Assembly (NCBI GenBank): GCA_963746255.1
Contig: CAVVAJ010000001.1
Location: 682,001-746,000, forward strand
DNA length: 64,000 nucleotides
From: DAOVXM01 sp963746255
GTDB taxonomy: Bacteria > Chloroflexota > Anaerolineae > Anaerolineales > UBA4823
Reading direction: 5' to 3'
The notes beneath the pieces were generated by a model, which was not told where the DNA came from, did not search any database, and worked only from the letters and a program-made list of their open reading frames with translations. The position numbers and the translations under genes were made by a program. This document shows positions 1 through 8,368 of the stretch, in pieces (positions within the stretch are counted from its first letter, which is position 1; the number at the start of each line of letters is the position of its first letter).

Positions 1-1
1 G

Positions 2-1066
2 ATGTGGGATTGGGAGATCTGCAGCTATCTGCGGGAGATCGGAGTAAACATCTTGGCACCGTACAACCTGGAGCAGGCAAAACACATCTGCCGGGCGCTG
101 GGTGCCAGACGCGCACTGAAAGGGGGGAAGTTCATCGTCTTCCAGGATAATCCAGGATCTGGGTACCAACCGGAGATCTTTAAACGCTTCTACTGGTGGG
201 AAGATGAATGCACCCAACGAATGCTGGCTAAATTTGGCTTGACGATCGAAAAACGCAGTTACAAGGAATTTGGTGCCGCCGCGAAAAACATCCCCGACCG
301 CCAAGTCGCACTAGTTGTTGGAAATAAAGCTATCCCATGCAACAGCTTGACCCCGCATTCATTGAACTCGGCGGGTAAGATCTATATCGCAGTGCAGCAC
401 GAACTTGCAGGTGAAAACAATGTGCTCGGTGTGGGCATCAACTGCTTGAATGAATCGCACTTTTCTGACAGCACCCCCTGTCTGGCATTCAATTTACTGT
501 ACGAAGAACAGCAGCTTATCTGGGGGTGTGAAGCCGATACTCTCGCGATGCTCACCAAGTATATTGTCCATAAGTCGCTCAACGTACCGATCATGATGAC
601 CAACCTGTATCCGTTCTTGATGGACCAAGCCGCCTTAAAGCACGAACGTATAGCGGCTTTCCCAGAGATGGGCACACCAGCAGAAAACCACGTCCTATTA
701 GCCCACTGCGGCTACCTTGGAGTGCTGCCACAATCTTTCGCGATCGAATGGTGTCTCAGGCCGAGGGTGCTGGCGATCGTCGATGAGGATGCGTGTGCCA
801 TCGATGCCCGCCTGCCAATCGGAGATGCAACGATGGTGAAACTGGGACCCAATCTGGACAAGATCACTGTTATAGAAGGGGAATTATGTGGTTATGCGCA
901 GTTCCCAGGGTCAGACTGCTTGAATGGCGGCGTGATGCGCGTCGCGGACGGGCATAAGCTGATGAGAAGCTTAACTTCACACCACACTCTGCTGACAACC
1001 GGACACAATTTAAACGACCTCGAATTTATCGCTCCGATCTTTGATATCGAGATCGAAGTCTTGTAG
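2..1066 (+). CDS. L-fucose/arabinose isomerase-like protein, 5' partial
   Basis: The last 354 residues resemble the C-terminal half of the L-fucose isomerase-like superfamily, which interconverts aldoses and ketoses using a divalent metal held by acidic residues and a histidine. I see GINCLNE (about residues 145-151), an acidic CEAD segment (176-179), and a late glycine-rich region ending in histidines. The frame is open to the first bases of the window, so the first ATG is probably internal and the N-terminal domains lie outside. The stop TAG is at 1064-1066. The substrate cannot be told from this fragment. The Nudix gene begins 36 bases later on the same strand. Family assignment is by overall pattern and is moderately sure. 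Confidence 0.6.
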   Translation: MWDWEICSYLREIGVNILAPYNLEQAKHICRALGARRALKGGKFIVFQDNPGSGYQPEIFKRFYWWEDECTQRMLAKFGLTIEKRSYKEFGAAAKNIPDRQVALVVGNKAIPCNSLTPHSLNSAGKIYIAVQHELAGENNVLGVGINCLNESHFSDSTPCLAFNLLYEEQQLIWGCEADTLAMLTKYIVHKSLNVPIMMTNLYPFLMDQAALKHERIAAFPEMGTPAENHVLLAHCGYLGVLPQSFAIEWCLRPRVLAIVDEDACAIDARLPIGDATMVKLGPNLDKITVIEGELCGYAQFPGSDCLNGGVMRVADGHKLMRSLTSHHTLLTTGHNLNDLEFIAPIFDIEIEVL

Positions 1067-1102
1067 CGAACTATTGAATAAAAACTATTCTGCCGATGAA
1101 CC

Positions 1103-1615
1103 ATGAATGAACGCCAGGAAGTGCCCGTAAAATCGCTATCGATCGCGGCTTATATATGCCGGATTAAAGGAGGGGCTTGTCAGCATCTCATCCTCCAACG
1201 TGTGCCAGGCCATTTAGGCGAGACCTGGCAGATGGTATCGGGTGTGCTGGAAACAGGTGAAACGGCTCTCCAGGCGGCATTACGGGAAATCAATGAGGAG
1301 ACGGGTCTGGTACCGGAACGTTTCTTCTCGGCAAATATGCTGGAAGGGTTTTACGAAATCCAGCAGAACTGTATTAATCTGGTACCCGTATTCGTTGGGT
1401 TTGTCAACCCAGACCAGCACGTACGTCTATCGCATGAGCACCAGAGGTATCGTTGGGTTACAGCCGACGAGGCCGCGGATTACCTAGTTTTCCCGCACCA
1501 ACTTGAGACGATCCAATTTATTGAAGTGAATTTCGTCGATGAGCCGCCAAACCCACTATTAGAGATCGATCTGACAGCCGTAGAAAAAGCCTCCCTGGTA
1601 GACACCGAAGATTGA
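1103..1615 (+). CDS. Nudix hydrolase
   Basis: A 170-residue single-domain Nudix protein. The Nudix box is complete: the glycine of GVLETGE near residue 47 leads into REINEETG (61-68), matching GX5EX7REUXEEXGU, whose glutamates bind Mg2+ for cleaving a nucleoside diphosphate linked to another group. The flanks resemble the dATP pyrophosphohydrolase/NUDT2 type, so a nucleotide clean-up role is plausible, but the substrate is not shown. No strong ribosome binding site precedes the ATG. The stop codon overlaps the TTG start of the next gene, which suggests translational coupling. Confidence 0.85.
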   Translation: MNERQEVPVKSLSIAAYICRIKGGACQHLILQRVPGHLGETWQMVSGVLETGETALQAALREINEETGLVPERFFSANMLEGFYEIQQNCINLVPVFVGFVNPDQHVRLSHEHQRYRWVTADEAADYLVFPHQLETIQFIEVNFVDEPPNPLLEIDLTAVEKASLVDTED

Positions 1616-2148
1616 CGGTGCACCGTAAACTGCTACATGCCATTATTATTCTACCTGGGATTGTGCTGTTGATCATCCCGGTTTTGATCGTATGGCTCAC
1701 TAGCGGGACACCCAACGCCGCCGTTCTTGCCCAACCGCGGCAGATAATATTCTGGCTTGGGTTGGTCGTGATTGCTGCCGGTCTTGGCCTCGCGATATGG
1801 AACGCGCTGCGGGGCCTGAGGTATGGCAAGGGAACACCAGTAGTATGGGACCCACCTCAGAAACTGGTTATCCGAGGACCCTACCGCCACGTCCGAAGCC
1901 CGATGATTAGCGGTGTACTACTCATGCTGCTCGGTGTTGAGCTGCTGCTTCAATCCCTGCTGCTCACGTTATGGTGGCTAATCTTCCTGCTAAGGACTAT
2001 GCTTTCCATGCCCAAGTTCGAAGAATGCAACTTGCTTGCCCGGTATGGAGAAGCGTATGCCCAATACACAGCATATGTTCCACGCTGGCTGCCGAGGCTG
2101 CAACCTTGGACCGGCACCGATAACTCTATAGAAGAATCCGAGGAATAA
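1612..2148 (+). CDS. Isoprenylcysteine carboxyl methyltransferase (ICMT)-family membrane protein
   Basis: A 178-residue membrane protein with hydrophobic segments at about residues 8-28, 40-60 and a hairpin at 95-125. It carries the ICMT/PEMT signature: a GPYRHVRSPM-type segment followed by a long hydrophobic stretch and an FEE....YGEAYAQY motif near the C-terminus. These form the SAM-binding site in prokaryotic homologues. Bacterial members methylate small lipophilic or unknown substrates, and none can be named here. The first possible start is the TTG at 1612, overlapping the Nudix stop; the GTG at 1618 is an alternative. The next gene follows after 2 bases, so this is one operon. Confidence 0.75.
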   Translation: MTVHRKLLHAIIILPGIVLLIIPVLIVWLTSGTPNAAVLAQPRQIIFWLGLVVIAAGLGLAIWNALRGLRYGKGTPVVWDPPQKLVIRGPYRHVRSPMISGVLLMLLGVELLLQSLLLTLWWLIFLLRTMLSMPKFEECNLLARYGEAYAQYTAYVPRWLPRLQPWTGTDNSIEESEE

Positions 2149-2150
2149 GA

Positions 2151-3045
2151 ATGGAAGTGCTGCGTACACCCGAAGTACGTTTCGCGAACATACAAGACTA
2201 CCCCTACCAACCGCACTATACCGAGGTAGAAGGGTTACGGATCCACCATATTACAGCCGGTGAACCCTCGGCCGAAACAGTACTGCTGCTGCACGGTGAA
2301 CCGAGCTGGTCTTACCTCTACCGCAAAATGATTCCTATCCTAACTGCCGGAGGTCTACGCGCGATAGCGCCAGACCTGGTTGGTTTCGGAAAATCAGATA
2401 AGCCTGCGGACATAGCCGATTACAGCTACAAGCGGCAAGTCGATTGGACCTGGAACTGGCTCCAAAACCAGGAACTGGAAGATATCACCTTGGTCTGCCA
2501 CGACTGGGGTGCGCTGATCGGCTTGCGCCTGGTGGCTGAACACAACGAGCTGTTCAAGCGAGTTGTGGTGGCCAATGGCGGGCTTCCGACCGGCGATGGA
2601 GAGATGCCGCCGCGAATTTAAAGTATGGCAGCGCTACTCTCAACATTCAGCAAACCTACCCATCGGCCGTGTGATCCAGCAAGGAACTGTAACTGAGCTT
2701 AGCGAGGATACGCTGCTGGCCTACGACGCGCCATTTCCTGATACCAGATACAAAGCTGGCGCACGGATATTCCCATCGTTGGTGCCCACGACACCGGACG
2801 ATCCCGCCACACCTGCAAATCGAGCGGCATGGGAGGCACTCAGCCAGTTCGAGAAACCCTTTCTAACCGCTTTTAGCGATAGCGACCCGATCACGGCGCG
2901 CGGCGACCTGCTGTTCAGGCGCTACGTCCCAGGCACAAAAGGACAACCGCATACTACGATAAAAGGCGCCGGACATTTCCTGCAGGAGGACCAAGCCAAA
3001 GTATTTACGAACGTGATCCTAGACTTCGTGAGACGCAATCCCTAA
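2151..3045 (+). pseudogene. Haloalkane dehalogenase, frameshifted near 2610-2620
   Basis: Two adjacent reading frames together make one alpha/beta-hydrolase of about 298 residues, the normal size of haloalkane dehalogenases, which replace a carbon-bound halogen by hydroxyl. The first part has the oxyanion motif HGEPSW (residues 49-54) and the nucleophile elbow CHDWG with Asp118 and the halide-binding Trp119. The second part has the acid in FSDSDPIT and the catalytic histidine in GAGHFLQED. The frame breaks at ATG-CCG-CCG-CGA-ATT-TAA; skipping one A restores a Phe-Lys-Val-Trp segment that fits the family. The catalytic set is otherwise intact, so a consensus error is as likely as a true pseudogene. 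It sits 17 bases before the deiodinase-like gene. Confidence 0.8.
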
Positions 3046-3062
3046 AATCGAAAGGAGCGTAC

Positions 3063-3673
3063 ATGCTGAATGCAATGAAATACCGCAAATTGGCAACAGC
3101 CTGGCAGAACGAACACGAACCCATAGCGCCCAAGCCAGGCGATATCGCCCCGGATTTTGAGCTGAGTGATTTTAACGGCGAGAACACCATCCGATTATCC
3201 GATTTCAAAGGTAAAAAACCGGTTGCGCTGATCTTTGGCAGCTTCACTTGACCGCCGTATGTAAAAGGGACTGTAAGTCTCAGCGAGCTATATGCACAGT
3301 ACCATGATCGAGTGCAGTTTATACGGTTTAAATCCGTGAAGCACATCCGGTCGACAGCTGGTGGCTGGGCGGTGGACTCTCGGGTCTGGCTATCAAGAGG
3401 TATGCGGAGAATGTCGCTGTAGATGTCTATAAGCCCAAGACGATTGAAGAGCGGCGTAGTGTTCTCGGGGAGTGCGAAACAGCACTGCAGTACGGTATCC
3501 ACACATATGTTGATGATATGAAAGACACTGTCAACCAGGCGTATGCTGCTCATCCCACCCGTTTGTATCTAGTAGGAATGGATGGCCAAGTCATATACGC
3601 TGGCAGGATAGGACTATGGGGTTTTAAACCGGACGAGCTGGAAAAGGCGATCCAATCCAAATTTGCAACGTAA
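3063..3673 (+). CDS. Deiodinase-like thioredoxin-fold protein, probable selenoprotein (in-frame TGA 3249-3251; frameshift near 3320)
   Basis: Read through the TGA, the protein has GSFT-U-PP, the same context as the catalytic selenocysteine of iodothyronine deiodinases and bacterial deiodinase-like proteins (Pfam T4_deiodinase). Before it lies a redoxin-type start with PGDIAPDFELSDF and an FKGKKPVALIFGSFT strand. After it comes a second family motif, REAHPVDSWW, and a thioredoxin-like end with HPTRLYLVGMDGQVIYAG. The second part is one frame off: one base appears to be missing around 3312-3325. The full length is about 203 residues. GGAG at 3054-3057 supports the ATG at 3063. The TGA replaces exactly the redox residue, so selenocysteine is the best reading. 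The nearby frame break warns that the gene could be decayed or the sequence imperfect. Substrate is unknown; dehalogenation or peroxide reduction are options. Confidence 0.7.
3267..3281 (+). promoter_or_regulatory. Candidate bacterial SECIS hairpin
   Basis: GGGAC (3267-3271) pairs with GUCUC (3277-3281; one G-U pair) around the loop UGUAA (3272-3276). The loop begins 21 bases after the UGA ends and has G as its second base. Both fit the loose bacterial SECIS rule of a G in the first two loop positions and a distance of roughly 16-37 bases. The stem is only 5 bp, so alone it is weak evidence, but its position behind a UGA at a Sec site gives it weight. Confidence 0.5.
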
Positions 3674-3776
3674 TCCAGCAGCGAGCCTTCCACACACTCG
3701 TGGCGGAAGGGATTTTGCCGGAGTGCAATAGGGATACCGGTGTCCAATCTGGGCCATTTAACGCTGTTCAGATGGC

Positions 3777-4853
3777 TTAATCAGCGAGGTACCAGCGCCG
3801 GTAAGCCAAAATGAGCAGCAGAAAACCAAGCTGGAAGATAGCTGGCAGGATCGCGGTGAATTGGTTCAAATAAAAGGTAATTAACTGTAATGCCGTTAAA
3901 GAAAAAACCACCGCTACCAGCGCGAAAGCCAAACCGCGGCGTTCATTCCCCCGCACGATAAAATAGATCCCGGTGATTGAGATCCCCCCGATGACGATCT
4001 CTAAGATCACACTTAGATACTGGCCAAATATGCTTGGCACATCGGTTTTTACTGCTTCTGCGGCTAAATTCACAAACACTGTCCCCGTCAATGTCTCTGG
4101 GAAAACCTCTACCCAGACGAGCGCCGCGAATGTCACCACAGCACTCAACGTGATAATTATCAGACCAGTCAAGATCAGTAACCTGTACCAATGGCGGTTT
4201 AAGCGGTGGTGCCAAGCGGAAACCTTTCGTACCAACTGTCGCAGATAGCTTGGATTGTCCTCAGCGATGGGGATATTCCCTTGCTGGATATATTCATTAA
4301 TCATCACAGCAAGATTTGAAATTGCGGCTCGCTCAGATTGGAGAGCGAGATTAAGTTTTGCCTGCAGACGTGTGACATCTTCATCTTTAAACACACCATA
4401 GAACGCATCCTGCAGATCCTCGAGGGCTTGCAGGATCGCCCGCCGCGGGTGATCTGCATCTGGCCGGCGCACATACAGATAAACGAGCACTGTTAGCAAG
4501 AAAAAACCGTAGATAATAGGTGCCGCTGGTGGGTAGAAGTAATCATTGCTGCTGGTGATGAACTTTCCAACTTCATCGATAAATAAACCAATGCCAATCC
4601 CGCTGAGTACAGAGGCACTGCTCATGGCTCCTGGGTTGTCCCAGATGAGCACCAACAATACGGCCACAAACAGTGCCAATCCACCCCACAGCAGGTGGGC
4701 GATATGCAGTGTTCCACCGCCTAGCTGCGGGTAACCGGTAAGCTGGAGGAAGAGACGCACCCCAATCACTGTCGCTCCGAATGACACCAGGGATAACAGC
4801 AGGTAGGTCGGTGCTTCTTCACGTTCGACAAAGAGGGTTCGAGATTTGCTCAT
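3777..4853 (-). CDS. Multi-pass membrane protein of unknown function
   Basis: A 358-residue protein with about eight hydrophobic segments in two blocks: four in residues 15-130 and four in 225-355. A soluble, charged, helical stretch of about 90 residues lies between them. The first block holds the glycine-rich GIGIGLFIDEVGKFIT segment, with acidic residues inside the membrane region. I do not recognise the family. It is transcribed alone, away from the 592-base gap before the SLC13 permease. The start ATG at 4853 is followed by a typical short charged N-terminus. Confidence 0.6.
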   Translation of the reverse strand: MSKSRTLFVEREEAPTYLLLSLVSFGATVIGVRLFLQLTGYPQLGGGTLHIAHLLWGGLALFVAVLLVLIWDNPGAMSSASVLSGIGIGLFIDEVGKFITSSNDYFYPPAAPIIYGFFLLTVLVYLYVRRPDADHPRRAILQALEDLQDAFYGVFKDEDVTRLQAKLNLALQSERAAISNLAVMINEYIQQGNIPIAEDNPSYLRQLVRKVSAWHHRLNRHWYRLLILTGLIIITLSAVVTFAALVWVEVFPETLTGTVFVNLAAEAVKTDVPSIFGQYLSVILEIVIGGISITGIYFIVRGNERRGLAFALVAVVFSLTALQLITFYLNQFTAILPAIFQLGFLLLILAYRRWYLAD

Positions 4854-5114
4854 CGCGGGCTCCGTAAGGATGTTTGGTTATCAACTGCAGAAAATGTATG
4901 AATAACCAGTTTTCGCTGCTGCGAGGGTGGTTCACCCCCTTGTTTATATACCACATAAAGTCCAAAATTGGTTATCAATGCGGACAATTCTAACGAAGCC
5001 ATCTTTCCCTATTTGACCAGTTTGGTTGCAGGGGGAACTTGGTATTCGGTTGCGATACGCCGACCGATAACTAGTTTTCTGTTGGTTACGTTACGAAGCA
5101 GGCATGATCTCATC

Positions 5115-5142
5115 TTGTGATTTGTGAACCCTAATGTATAAT
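5115..5142 (+). promoter_or_regulatory. Candidate sigma70-type promoter in the 4854-5445 gap
   Basis: TTGTGA (5115-5120) and a perfect TATAAT (5137-5142) are separated by 16 bases and point toward the SLC13 permease that starts about 300 bases later. The rest of this 592-base stretch shows no coding signal I can support. The long leader between promoter and gene is unexplained. Confidence 0.4.
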
Positions 5143-5445
5143 GAGAAAAATTTTCTGACGGTTGCGAAATCTACCGTAGCAAACGATCCACAATGGTCAA
5201 TATGGATGTATGCACCCAAAAGATGGACCAGGTGAGTCGCAAATATGTATGCTATTCAGTTAGGGATCTTTACTTTCATTATCGAGAGCGATATCTAGGT
5301 TTAGAACAAGGAAATCCAGAGTAAGGATAATGTGTACAGTTGTACTGAAAACTTGCCCTAGTACAAGACAATTTGTCAACGATCCCGCAGGCTCGCTACC
5401 TCGCGGGTGCAATTGCCATCCCCCTGATTGTGAGAGACAAAAACA

Positions 5446-7224
5446 ATGACACCTGAGATCGCACTTACACTCGCCATTATCCTGATGGCCATCGTCCTGT
5501 TCGCGACCGAACGTCTGCGCGTTGACCTTATTGCCCTGATCGTCCTATTAGCAGTCTCCATTACGGGGTTGGTAAGCAAGGAAGAAGTATTTCTTGGCTT
5601 CGCCAACCCGGCTGTGATCACCATCTGGGCAGTTTATATCGTTTCCGGCGGACTATTTAAAACCGGTGTGGCAGATATATTAGGATCTGTGATTCTGCGA
5701 CTTTCCGGAGCGAGTGAAGCACGCTTGATCGTTGTGATAATGCTGACTTGTGGGATCATGTCGGCTTTTATGAACAATGTCGGAGCTGTGGCTGTTTTAA
5801 TGCCGGCAGTCATTGGTATATCCAAAAAAACGAATATACCAGTTACCAAACTGCTCATCCCGCTGGCATTTTCATCGCTGCTGGGCGGGAAGATGACCTT
5901 GATCGGCACCCCAGCTAACATCCTTGCCCAGGGTATCCTGGTCGCCCGCGGCATACCGAGCTTCGGTTTTTTTGACATCACCCCGATGGGTATGATTGTC
6001 CTAGCAACCGGCATTATCTACATGGTTTTCATTGGGCGGCACCTGCTTCCCACGCGGGAAGCTGCCGATGAAGTGTTGGTCTCCTCACAGCTGCGGGAAT
6101 ACATGAGTGACGTCCAGGTCACCGACACGAGTCCCTTGATTGGGAAAAATCTTGTCGAATCTAACCTCGGTTCAGAACACGACCTGGTCGTGTTGTCGGT
6201 CATCCGTGACGGCAGCCCATCAACGCCTCTGCACCGTGACTTTGTCATTTTGGAGAACGATCATTTAATCGTCGAAGGTCCTGCCCAAAACCTGCTCAAC
6301 GCGCAAGAAACGCTTGGTCTTAAAATCCACGCCGATCATGAGTACCAGCTGGCAGACCTAGACACGAAGCAATCCCACATCTTTGAAGCCACGCTGGCAC
6401 CACGATCAACGATTGTCGGGCGGACATTGAATGACGTCAGTTTCCGAGATCGCTTTGGTTTCACCGCTCTTGCAATCGGCCGGCAAGGCGATATCATTAC
6501 CAACCACCTGCGAGATGTACCGCTAAAATTCGGCGATGCGCTGCTTCTCCAAGGGCCTCCTGGTCGAGTGAAAGCGCTGCAAAAAGGGAACGAGTTTTTG
6601 GTACTGGAACCACTCGAATTCGAGCGCAACCGCAGGGCTAAAGCCCCGTTAGCAGCGGGCATCATGGTGCTGGTCATCTTATTGGCGATGATCACCAATT
6701 TAGGTATTGCGACCGCGATGGTAATGGGTTCGGTTTTGATGGTGCTTACCGGCTGTCTATCGATGGACGAGGCATATGAGAGCATCGACTGGCGCACGGT
6801 TTTCCTGGTTGGGGGAATGCTTTCGTTGGGAATCGCAATGGAGAACACTGGCACTGCCCGTTATCTCGCAGATTTGCTACTGGGTACGCTCGGCGATTAC
6901 GGTCCGCTCGGCCTGCTAGCCGGGATTTATCTGCTCTCGGCGCTGATCACCCAGCCAATGTCTAATGCGGCTGCGGTCGTTCTAATGGTCCCGATAGCCA
7001 TCGATACAGCGCTTGGTCTAGGCGTCAACCATCTGACCTTCACTATGGCCGTTGTTATCGGTGCTGCTACCAGTTTCCTAACTCCAGTGGGACACAAAGC
7101 CAACGTGCTGGTTTTTGGGCCGGGCGGCTACCGCTTTTTTGACTACACACGCGTGGGCATCCTACTGACTATTCTACTGTTTTTCGTCTCAATGATATTC
7201 CTGCCGATCTTCTGGCCGTTTTAA
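5446..7224 (+). CDS. SLC13/DASS-like permease with two TrkA-C (RCK_C) domains
   Basis: A 592-residue transporter. An N-terminal membrane block (about residues 1-200) and a C-terminal one (about 400-592) flank a soluble middle with two RCK_C-like domains (about 215-290 and 300-385), the usual layout of SLC13-family permeases annotated as sodium:sulfate or dicarboxylate symporters. The paired hairpin motifs are visible: MNNVGAVAVLMP with GTPANI in the first half, and PMSNAAAVVLMVP with LTPVGHKANVLV in the second. The RCK_C domains would sense a ligand and gate transport. Sulfate, a dicarboxylate or another anion cannot be separated by sequence alone. The Shine-Dalgarno (GAGAG) is weak. Confidence 0.85.
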   Translation: MTPEIALTLAIILMAIVLFATERLRVDLIALIVLLAVSITGLVSKEEVFLGFANPAVITIWAVYIVSGGLFKTGVADILGSVILRLSGASEARLIVVIMLTCGIMSAFMNNVGAVAVLMPAVIGISKKTNIPVTKLLIPLAFSSLLGGKMTLIGTPANILAQGILVARGIPSFGFFDITPMGMIVLATGIIYMVFIGRHLLPTREAADEVLVSSQLREYMSDVQVTDTSPLIGKNLVESNLGSEHDLVVLSVIRDGSPSTPLHRDFVILENDHLIVEGPAQNLLNAQETLGLKIHADHEYQLADLDTKQSHIFEATLAPRSTIVGRTLNDVSFRDRFGFTALAIGRQGDIITNHLRDVPLKFGDALLLQGPPGRVKALQKGNEFLVLEPLEFERNRRAKAPLAAGIMVLVILLAMITNLGIATAMVMGSVLMVLTGCLSMDEAYESIDWRTVFLVGGMLSLGIAMENTGTARYLADLLLGTLGDYGPLGLLAGIYLLSALITQPMSNAAAVVLMVPIAIDTALGLGVNHLTFTMAVVIGAATSFLTPVGHKANVLVFGPGGYRFFDYTRVGILLTILLFFVSMIFLPIFWPF

Positions 7225-7388
7225 GGCGCATAAGTGTAAGTGAAATCAGCCAGCGGAATGCAAGGTTATGATTAGGCTATAACCTAGATTATTCAAAATT
7301 CTGATGAGTGATCTCGGGGCTCGGGATTGTAGCTGGCAATTCCCAGAGCTCTGATACAGCGCAGAAAATAGTCTTGGAGGGTAAATCA

Positions 7389-7775
7389 ATGATCACGAAA
7401 ATTTCGGCAATATTTCTAATCCTGCATGGTTTAATCCACCTGATCGGTTTCCTGGTTCCCTGGGGATTCATGAAAATCGATTCCTTTACATACAAAACCA
7501 CGATACTTGCAGGAAAGGTCGACTTAGGCCTGACCGGTATACGTATCGTAGGTTTGCTTTGGATAGCAGGCGCCATCGGTTTTGTCATCGCTGGTATCGG
7601 TCTATGGATGGTGACTCCCTGGTGGTTCACCTTTCTCGTGGCGGCTACGCTGTACTCGCTAGTGTTATGCATCTTGGGCTGGCCAGATTCACAATTTGGC
7701 GTGTACATCAACCTGGTCATACTGGGTGTGCTGCGGTTCGGGGAACGGATCGGGCTGACATTCCCGGGTAGATAA
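7389..7775 (+). CDS. Small membrane protein (4 segments)
   Basis: A 128-residue protein starting MITKISAIFLILHG, with four hydrophobic segments and few charges, ending in a short basic tail. The start at 7389 is chosen because GGAGG (7376-7380) lies 8 bases upstream; the frame opens earlier at 7308 without such a site. It resembles the small four-helix DoxX-like or DUF-type membrane proteins often annotated as hypothetical. No catalytic motif is visible. The next gene begins 25 bases after its stop, so the two may be co-transcribed. Confidence 0.65.
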   Translation: MITKISAIFLILHGLIHLIGFLVPWGFMKIDSFTYKTTILAGKVDLGLTGIRIVGLLWIAGAIGFVIAGIGLWMVTPWWFTFLVAATLYSLVLCILGWPDSQFGVYINLVILGVLRFGERIGLTFPGR

Positions 7776-7800
7776 TCACTCTAGCAGGAAAATCATCACG

Positions 7801-8112
7801 ATGAAAATACTAGCCATAGAAAATGAAATCCCTGGATTCTCAGCTGAGGATTTCCAGCCCCATCTACCTGAAGAGGCTCAGCGCATCTGGCAGCTGCACA
7901 AGCAAACCGTGATTCGCGAGATCTACTTCCGTGCAGACCGCCACGAAGCCGTTCTGATACTTGAATGCCGCGACGAGCTCGAAGCCCAAGCGATCATCGA
8001 TACGCTGCCGCTGGTTGAAGCCGGATTGGTAACATTCGAAATCATCCCCCTCGTGGCTTATGACGGGTACGAGCGGTTGTTTGGACTGAGTTCGAACAGC
8101 GTGATATTCTAA
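7801..8112 (+). CDS. Muconolactone isomerase/YCII-like small protein
   Basis: A 103-residue protein that fits the ferredoxin-like fold of the muconolactone isomerase/YCII superfamily. The segment IREIYFRADRHEAVLILEC followed by an acidic helix and LPLVEAGLVTFEIIPL is typical of relatives, sometimes annotated as superoxide dismutase without evidence. Members are usually dimeric and bind small organic molecules. The function here is unknown. It follows the small membrane protein at 7389-7775 closely. A short inverted repeat (8134-8150, 7-bp arms, 3-base loop) just behind the stop may slow transcription but lacks a T-tract. Confidence 0.65.
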   Translation: MKILAIENEIPGFSAEDFQPHLPEEAQRIWQLHKQTVIREIYFRADRHEAVLILECRDELEAQAIIDTLPLVEAGLVTFEIIPLVAYDGYERLFGLSSNSVIF

Positions 8113-8368
8113 AGTACAGCTGGACACAGAGCCTCCAGATAGGATCTGGAAACACCAGCGCGTCCATGGAGGATCAGCTCGGTTCGTCGCAAAGCAGCGG
8201 GCATAATTTTCATTATGTACTCTTGAGGTGGACGGACGAAACCAAGATTGATCTAGTCTAGATTTACATCCGGCAACCGTTGGAACTAAATTTTGGGAAG
8301 AGTAATTCAACAATAGGCTGAACATCCGCCTCTTGAGTACCGTATCCCCCGATATAGATGTGTAAAAC

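Noticed and set aside
2600..2625. Programmed +1 frameshift in the dehalogenase gene (stop codon at the shift site)
   Set aside because: The site ATT-TAA resembles a slow-stop context, but four other breaks in the window show the same +1 need without any stop at the join, so a common error source is simpler.
3249..3251. UGA read as tryptophan throughout the genome
   Set aside because: Many genes in the window end normally at TGA, and most long frames contain no internal TGA. Only the deiodinase-like context fits a recoded codon.
8134..8150. Hairpin TCCAGAT-AGG-ATCTGGA as a terminator
   Set aside because: The stem is only 7 bp and there is no T-tract on either side; kept only as a note on the upstream gene.
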